DNA of 26,648 nucleotides from Rhizophagus sp. LPA8_4_AMF (taxonomy: Eukaryota > Glomeromycota > Glomeromycetes > Glomerales > Glomeraceae), in assembly GCA_021464525.1 (NCBI GenBank), contig JADRCO010000773.1, positions 1 through 26,648 of the forward strand. Direction: 5' to 3'. The notes beneath the pieces were generated by a model. It saw only the letters and a program-made list of their open reading frames with translations, had not been told where the DNA came from and searched no databases. Numbering within the stretch: position 1 is the first letter of the stretch; every line of letters begins with the position of its first letter. The position numbers and the translations under genes were made by a program. Below are positions 20,364 to 26,648 of the stretch, one piece after another.

Positions 20364-21626
20364 GTGTGGGAAAGAATGATTATTTATAAGAAATTTTTTT
20401 TCAAATCATTTATTGACTAAAATCAGATTGCTAACCTAATACAGTTAGCTTAACATATCGTCACATCAAATAAATGAAATATAAGGTATAAGGCGTAGTA
20501 ATTCATCTATTTTTCACGCGTTCAAATTTTTATGAAATTTGCAAAAAGATCTTGATTTCATCATTTATGTATGATCGACGTAATTTATAACCATATTTGG
20601 TAAAGATCACTGACGAATATATGAGGTGTCGTAAATTCTAAATTTGTAGACTTTATCAATATCTCACGACGAGGCGTTTTTTAAATAAATCAGCCCCTAT
20701 TTTATGATGAAGATCTATCGGTCAAAAAGTTTTTATACAATAACTTCAAAAGATCTATTTTTTAAATTCGAGTTCGACAATTCGTTTGAAATATCATGAT
20801 GCATAAAAATATTTACAAAATATTTGATTAATCTCCCACATATGAATATTATAAGTATTTTTAAATATAATTTGACGAATAAGAAATTGTTGTTTTTTAT
20901 TTTGATTCCAATTTTCAGAATTTTTATGGGTCCATCATATATGACTATATATATGACTGCGTAAATTAACTATTAATATTACTTGAGTTAACTGAATGTA
21001 AGGTAGCATCATCCATATGTACCGAAAATCCACGGAAATTGATCATTCTCAAACAAACAAGAGGTAAAACAATATTTCTTTTTAGGTATTAAAGATTTTA
21101 AAACTTTTAAAATTTTGGTAACGGTAATGCGTCAAAATTACAGGTAAAATAGGGAGTGATCAGCAAACACATTATTCCTTGAAAAAGAAAAGGTAAATTT
21201 TTTTTCTTAAATCCCTAAAAAAGATTAGAGATGAATTTTACTACGGGAGAAAAACCGAAAAAATTGAAATTAAATTTGTGTAATTATTATATAATATAAT
21301 TCTTTCCCGTTTTAATTGTGTAACATTAATAGAGATGATTTGTTTACGAAAATTTATGCAATTCATTTTACATGCGCATTAAAAAAAGTCGATTAACATA
21401 TAATATCATAAGGTTTTACCCATAATGAATAACCCCGAATATTTTTATACACTTGGATGTACATTACATTTGTTATTGTTGATTTTAATATAAATTAAGT
21501 GTGATGCGAAATTTATGGCTATTTAATGTTGTGTTTAATTTACGCAACTTTTTCTTTTTTGAATATAAAGAAGTAAAATGAAAAGAAATTGTATTTAATT
21601 TTTTTATCTTTTTTTTGTCCTTAAAA
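20364..21626. other. Intergenic, no gene seen
   Basis: Long AT-rich spacer between the divergently arranged F-box gene and the acidic membrane-protein gene. The longest credible frame (about 20704-20802, 32 codons) has no domain. No RNA gene was recognised. Confidence 0.5.
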
Positions 21627-21647
21627 TTTTTTTTTTTTTTAAAAAAA
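21627..21647. promoter_or_regulatory. T14-A7 tract upstream of the acidic membrane-protein gene
   Basis: Fourteen T followed by seven A, 138 bases before the ATG at 21785. It resembles the tract upstream of the F-box gene. A role as nucleosome-free promoter DNA is inference. AT-rich TATA-like sequence (TATAAAATTATAAATTTTTATA) lies at about 21687-21708. Confidence 0.35.
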
Positions 21648-21784
21648 GAAAGGAATTTAAATGCTAAAGCAGGATTTTTAGCGCAGTATAAAATTATAAA
21701 TTTTTATATTTACCCTCATTTATTTCAATAGACATTCATCTCATCCCCAGTATTTATATCATTCCCTCTTAACATCTTACCGTC

Positions 21785-22406
21785 ATGAAACGTTTTAATG
21801 TTATTAATTATAATATTAATAGAGAAAGTATTATAGATTTACCGGATATTCATCATTCTCTTATAATCATACCGGAAACACTTTATGAAAATTCTGATAT
21901 AATTTCAACAAATTCTGATAATAAATCAACTATTGTTGTTCCTACATTTAAAATAGAAGAGGAGGAGGAGGAGGAGGAGGAGGAGGAAGAAGAAGAAGAA
22001 GAAACGGTACAATCAAATGATGAACAATTTGTTGAATCAAATGATAACGAAACTAAATCAAGAGAAGTAAATGATGAAAAATCAAAAAATTTCGCTGATA
22101 TTGATTTATCTGAAACTAAACAAAAGTATGTAATCTTAAATAGTTTATATTTCTCATATTTCATATATTTCACGTATTAATTAATATATATATTTTTATA
22201 GAAATTCTCTCTCTGCGGTAAGACCATCGCTTACAATTGACACATCTTCATTACCAGGTTCACATGTTAATAACGAATTATCTAGTAAAAGAAAACATAA
22301 TTTTGATTGTTTATTTTATTTAAAAAGTAATAAGATTAGATTAATAATTCTTTCTTTAATTATAATTATTGCAGTCGTTATAATTGTTGTTGTTCTAGTA
22401 AAATAA
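21785..22406 (+). CDS. Acidic tail-anchored membrane protein, unknown function
   Basis: Two exons (21785-22125 and 22202-22406) join in frame across a 76-base GT-AG intron to give 181 residues. The N-terminal part is polar and Asn/Ser/Asp-rich. Residues 58-73 are an unbroken run of sixteen Glu, encoded by a GAG/GAA microsatellite at 21956-22003. No signal peptide is seen. Residues 161-180 are a strongly hydrophobic helix rich in Ile, Val and Leu ending one residue before the stop, preceded by basic residues (KSNKIR). That is the pattern of a tail-anchored protein with the acidic part facing the cytosol, inserted post-translationally by GET- or EMC-type machinery. I recognise no family; orphan status is likely. 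The Glu run could vary in length between strains. Confidence 0.7.
21956..22003 (+). repeat. GAG/GAA microsatellite encoding polyglutamate
   Basis: Sixteen Glu codons in a row, mostly GAG in the first two thirds and GAA in the last. Its purity at the DNA level makes length changes by slippage likely, always in steps of one Glu. Confidence 0.9.
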
Positions 22407-23398
22407 TATCGTAGCCAATCAATTGTTTTTTTTTCTTTTTTCTTTGCCTCTTTTTAATATATTTATTTTTTAAACTATAATGTATATAATATTTAATTTT
22501 AATTATTATTAAAGAAAATGCCCTTTTAATATTTATTATATTATAATTACTAAGTAAAGCCTTTTGAAAAAAAGATCAACCCTCTTAATTTGGAACGCCA
22601 AGTAAAGCATGATCAAAGAATTATGGGAAAATCTTTTCCCCGCAAAAAAACAGATTATAATTTAATTGTATAATTATTGGTGGATTATTTCAGTATTTCA
22701 CATAAGTAAAACACCAATGGTGCAAATATGTAACCAGCTTTAAAATAAGCCACTTCACGTTACTCCAAGAAAAGCACGTCATTTAAAAATGAATTCAACT
22801 TGACTAATTATTCAAATTTTTAATTGGAACAATATACAGTATTTATAAAAAAATCCTGGATACGGGGCAGTATACCACCGATGATTTTCAAAAAAGTGAT
22901 TTTTTTCGATCCTTTATATATAGTACGAGCAGATAGTTGAGTTGCTATCTAAAGCTATTCTCAATCAACCTTATTCACCTTTTTTTTCTAAAAATAATTT
23001 TTGAAACGTTTTTTTTTTTTAAAAAAAACATTAGTGTACAATAAATTAAGTGAACAAACAAATAATGCATATTGGGTCATCATCTGATCTCAAACAAATG
23101 AAATTCAGTTTTTTTAAATTGAAAACTATTTTAAATATTGCAAATTTGCAATCTTATTCCTATCTTTCGCTATTAGTTTCTTTGATCTTGGAAAAGTTAA
23201 CAACAATTATAGTATATTATGTTTAATCTATTCTATTAAATTATTTTGAGGAGTTAAAAAGTATATACTGTACGTCTGTATTGTATTGTGTTCTAAGTTG
23301 AACCGATAGATAATAACATTAATGAAATAGGTAACAAATATAATAAGTTTACCATTTTTACATTTAATTAGTTTTTAATTTTACCAAAAAATTATAGT
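22407..23398. other. Intergenic, no gene seen
   Basis: AT-rich spacer. It includes a T12-A8 tract at 23009-23028, resembling those upstream of the F-box and acidic-protein genes. No credible coding frame or RNA gene was found. Confidence 0.5.
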
Positions 23399-24613
23399 AT
23401 GATGGCAAAGGTGCATATTAATGTTATCATATTTAAGATTTATTTTATTATTACTAATTATATGTTACTGAAATTTAAAGACTTCGATTACTATGAAAAA
23501 TATACTTTTCAGTTAGTGAATCAGGAAACTTTTTCAGCATTAATTCAACAATTTTTACATTCACTTAAAAAAAAAGAAATAATAATGATATATCTTTAGA
23601 AGAAATAAATAGAAATTGGGATTAACTTTGGATGAATTGGATAACTGTGATATTGACGAGTTTATTAACCTAACATCAACAACGCATATTGAACAGATCT
23701 AAATTGCCTGAAAATTTTAACTATTCTAATAATAATTTAGATGAAAATACTCAATCAACTTCAGAATTTGCACTTGAGGATAATTTTTTTGAAAAAATCA
23801 ACAAATTGCTTAGAAAACTCATGAATTAAAACCATTAGGTGTAATACAAATCATGTCAGATTATTAAACATAATTAATTTATTATTTTTTCATTCTGATA
23901 TTCATATCATGTTTATTGGAAACTTTAGAAAAATATGATTACTATACTCAAAAGGAAAGAAAGAAAATTGCAAACAAAGTCACGCTCAATAAGTAAAATC
24001 TCATGGTAGTTACTACTGAATTAGGTACAATGGATATTATGGCTGCTGTTCATCAAAATCGATACTGAGCAACAAATTAGAATAAAAGGACTCCACAATT
24101 TTCTAAATTTAAAAAGTGAGATTTTTATTTTTATTGTGAAAATAGTTATTTTATTGTAATTGCCAAAGTCATTGCAGTATTTGAGGTAAATTATTAAATT
24201 TCTAGTAATTTATTGTTATTTTCTAATTTATTATTCTTTATGTTATTTAAGAAATATGGATCAAGTTATGTTTATATAAACTTATTACATGGTTTAAATG
24301 AAGGAAAAATTCATGCACATTTGTATAGTATCAAGTCAGATTCAGAATGTGAATTTATTCCTATTATAAGCCAAAATTGCATACAATTCACATATGAGTC
24401 TAATCCATTTCATTTTATTGCAGCACATTTGGATTCTGTTATGTAAGAATATTAACTTCTTGCTGGTTAGAAATAGTAAAGTTGGGAGATCTTCAGTATG
24501 CAACATATTTCCATTATGTTGAAAAATCTCGTAAGCTTGAACAATCTATTAAAGAAGCTGAAAAAATCATGAAAATATGGAAAAAAAATATTAATTCTAA
24601 TGATGATGAGTGA
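23399..24613 (+). pseudogene. Decayed plus-strand locus of an unrecognised family
   Basis: Protein-like blocks lie in order on the plus strand. The frame at 23399-23599 reads KDFDYYEKYTFQLVNQETF. Around 23750-23825 are Asn- and Glu-rich stretches (NENTQSTSEFALED-like). Near 23940-24050 are KERKKIANKV and ELGTMDIMAAVHQN, and then a donor-like AAAAAGTGAG. A short segment YFIVIAKVIAVFE lies near 24141-24186 before GTAAAT. At 24250-24446 is YGSSYVYINLLHGLNEGKI with FTYESNPFHFIAAHLDSV. A coiled-coil-like end lies at about 24450-24613 (LGDLQYATYFHYVEKSRKL, IKEAEKIMKIWKK). Stops fall between the blocks (for example after the segments ending near 23702, 24068 and 24446) and are not explained by clear introns. 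The family is probably multi-copy in this fungus; function unknown. Confidence 0.35.
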
Positions 24614-25446
24614 TTTTTTTCTTATTAAATTACAACCTTTAATGTGTATATGAATTATCAATAAATCTTCATTATACACTACTTTTGACTTTAATTTGAC
24701 TTGATTTGTACACTTGATTAAAATATATAAGTTCTATTTAAAGTTGTATAAGGTGTATACTAATATTAAAAATTTGATGTATATTTATATGAATTCAATA
24801 GTATAGTAATGTAACTACTAACTAGTATCAAGAAATAAAGATATAATTAAATTATACTAGTGCATATATATTAAAAAAAGAATATATGAGAAATAAATAT
24901 TCCTAAAAAACAGCCATATAAAATATATACTATAAATAACTATATGAAACAATATCATTTTTCTTTTATTTTTCATATATTAAGAAATTGATAAAATATT
25001 TATAAAAGTTTCATTTAAATTTGCCAATAAAATTGTTTAGAAATGAAATTTCAGATATTAAATGCATTTAGTTTTATTAGCTAAATTAGATGAGTTATTA
25101 CTTTTTATTGAATTTTACATAAATGTTACTTGTTTATAATAAATTTCAGAAATTAAGTTTTACATAATAATTAGAATTTCAAAAAATCAGATACAAAATA
25201 ATATTTATATGAATTTAATATTTAATTTATCATAAAATTTAACTACAGTTAAAATATAAGAAACAATTACATCATTTCATGTAAAAGAATTACTGTAATT
25301 AAATTTGTACTAATTGATTAATAATTACAATTATTTACACTATTATTTTGCACAAATATATATATTCTTCCAAATTTCTTTTTTTTATCTTTACCTTTTT
25401 TCTTTACCTTTTTTTATTAATTTTTTTATCCAAAATATTAAAAATA
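24614..25446. other. Extremely AT-rich spacer
   Basis: Long A/T runs with recurring ATATAA and TTTATAT motifs but no clear tandem array. The last 100 bases before the F-box pseudogene's ATG are pyrimidine-rich on the plus strand (repeated CTTTACCTTTTTT), which may be its old promoter. The 33 codons open upstream of that ATG are low-complexity Phe/Leu/Ile and probably not translated. Confidence 0.5.
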
Positions 25447-26498
25447 ATGATTATTGAAGATTGTCTTAGAATAATTTTTAATGAATTACAATATGACTCA
25501 CCATCTTTATATTCATGTATTTTGGTGAATAAATACTGGTGTAATATAACTATACCAATATTATGGAAAAATCCTTCTTCTTTAAAAGGATTTTCACCTT
25601 TTAAACTTTATAATATAATAATTTTCTTATTACTAAAATTGTCAAAAAAACTTCTATCTGATAATATTCCTGAATTACCTTTATCTATATTTTCTGATGA
25701 TAAACCATTATTTAACTATATTAATTACTGTATTTCTCTCAAATTTCACCAGACTTAATTACAAATATGTCACATATATTAGTTAATAATGAAAAAAATA
25801 ATTTTGACGAAAAAAAATATAAAGAAAAATATAAAAAGTATTTATTAGAACAAAAAATTTATAAGTTATTTATAAATAATTGTAAGGATTTAAATTTTTT
25901 TTGTTGGAAAATATCACTTTCTTTATTTAAATATCAAGGAGTAACTACTTGTTTTTCTCATCAATTATATATATTAGAAATTAATCTTATATTTGTGACA
26001 TTAGAAAATTTATTTGATATAGCACAAATTTGTCAAATTATTAAACATTTAAATGTAATACATTGTGATAATAAAAATATTATGAGATTAATTATTTTTA
26101 TTGATATTCAAAGAAATTTATAATTATTATATATAAGTTTTAGATATAAAGAAAATTTTTTATATAAATTTGAATCATTAAATGATTTAATTGAAAGAAA
26201 GACTTTTACAATAAAAAAATTTGCTATAAAATCATTTATTAAAATAATATCACCTAAAATTCTTATATCATTAACAAATTTACAGTACTTAGAACTTATT
26301 AATGATTATAATAGAAATAAAAATGAAGCAATTAAAGATGATTGGGATAAATATTTATCTATTGCTTCATTTCCAAATCTTCAATATTTAAAAATAACTA
26401 ATTTATCATCTTTTAATGATTATATGTTAATTGAAAAATCTTATGAAAATATTTTAAAAATTAATATATTTAGAGGACAAATTCATAATTCTATTTAG
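25447..26498 (+). pseudogene. F-box family pseudogene
   Basis: It starts with an F-box close to that of the gene at 18682-20298: MIIEDCLRIIFNELQYDSP, then SLYSCILVNKYWCN and IPILWKNPSS, residues 1-45. The body again has weak leucine-rich-like segments (LTNLQYLELIND, FPNLQYLKITNLSSF). The frame is broken: one base appears lost near 25744-25747 (SLKF continues as SPDLITNMSHIL in the next frame), an in-frame TAA lies at 26121-26123, and the frame ends at a TAG at 26496-26498, after about 350 residues in all, well short of the intact 538-residue relative. The end coincides with the start of a different, G+C-richer sequence, so the 3' part may have been displaced by an insertion. Errors in A/T homopolymers are an alternative for the single-base break. 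Confidence 0.75.
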
Positions 26499-26648
26499 GG
26501 AAAATTTATTTCTCATCCCGGGGTGAGATTGTTATTACTCACCCTCTATTTCACATGACAACTATAAATTTTTGATTGGATGATTTTTACAATTATGTCA
26601 TCATCAGTTTTAATGTTTATTTGTTTATCAGATAATCTTTTTTTATTT
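26497..26648. mobile_element. Possible transposon end cutting off the F-box pseudogene
   Basis: At about 26499 the extremely AT-rich coding sequence changes abruptly to GGGAAAATTTATTTCTCATC and a near-palindrome CTCATCCCGGGGTGAG (26512-26527). This is followed by a second inverted pair, GGGTGAG (26521-26527) and CTCACCC (26538-26544). Such clustered short inverted repeats at a composition boundary suit the terminal region of a DNA transposon or miniature element, but the other end lies outside the window, so neither target duplication nor family can be stated. Confidence 0.3.

Noticed and set aside
21883-22173. Minus-strand open frame with a polyserine run
   Set aside because: It is the antisense reading of the Glu microsatellite in the acidic membrane-protein gene.
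24467-24679. 70-codon minus-strand frame
   Set aside because: Lies antisense to the better-supported plus-strand coiled-coil-like segment and shows no domain.

Overview
This window looks like nuclear DNA of an arbuscular mycorrhizal fungus of the Rhizophagus (Glomus) type. It is very AT-rich, with short GT-AG introns, long AT-only spacers, T-tract/A-tract runs, intronless F-box genes of the large glomeromycete family, and a Crinkler (CRN)-type SAM/P-loop/nuclease locus. All calls come from reading the sequence by eye; no database search was run.

Layout. At 205-277 there is a tiny palindromic miniature transposon flanked by TA. It abuts a GC-rich hairpin (278-325) and a decayed nuclear copy of mitochondrial nad4 (about 331-700). 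A single-pass membrane protein with a signal peptide and a Pro/Thr-rich repeat stalk lies at 1801-2439.

From 3826 to 9931 is a compact, conserved housekeeping block whose exons can be joined cleanly. It holds tubulin-folding cofactor A (plus strand, 4 exons), EMC4 of the ER membrane protein complex (minus strand, 5 exons, convergent with TBCA), and a 1,077-residue Rad5/HLTF-type HIRAN-SNF2-RING DNA-repair translocase (plus strand, 11 exons, divergent from EMC4). The EMC4/Rad5 intergenic region carries a canonical heat-shock-element motif.

From about 11.2 kb the window turns accessory. A Crinkler-family gene with SAM, P-loop NTPase and restriction-nuclease-like parts (11206-13649) appears broken. 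A small orphan coding-like stretch follows (13910-14116). Two decayed minus-strand loci come next: one with a Myb/SANT-like motif (about 15.0-16.4 kb) and one unrecognised (about 16.7-18.2 kb). Then comes an intact 538-residue F-box protein gene (18682-20298, minus), a two-exon acidic tail-anchored membrane protein gene (21785-22406, plus), a decayed plus-strand locus (about 23.4-24.6 kb), and an F-box pseudogene (25447-26498). The pseudogene's frame ends where a short G+C-richer inverted-repeat sequence begins.

The three housekeeping genes have no obvious functional link beyond sharing intergenic regions. The accessory part fits the expanding and decaying multigene families (F-box, CRN) typical of these fungi.
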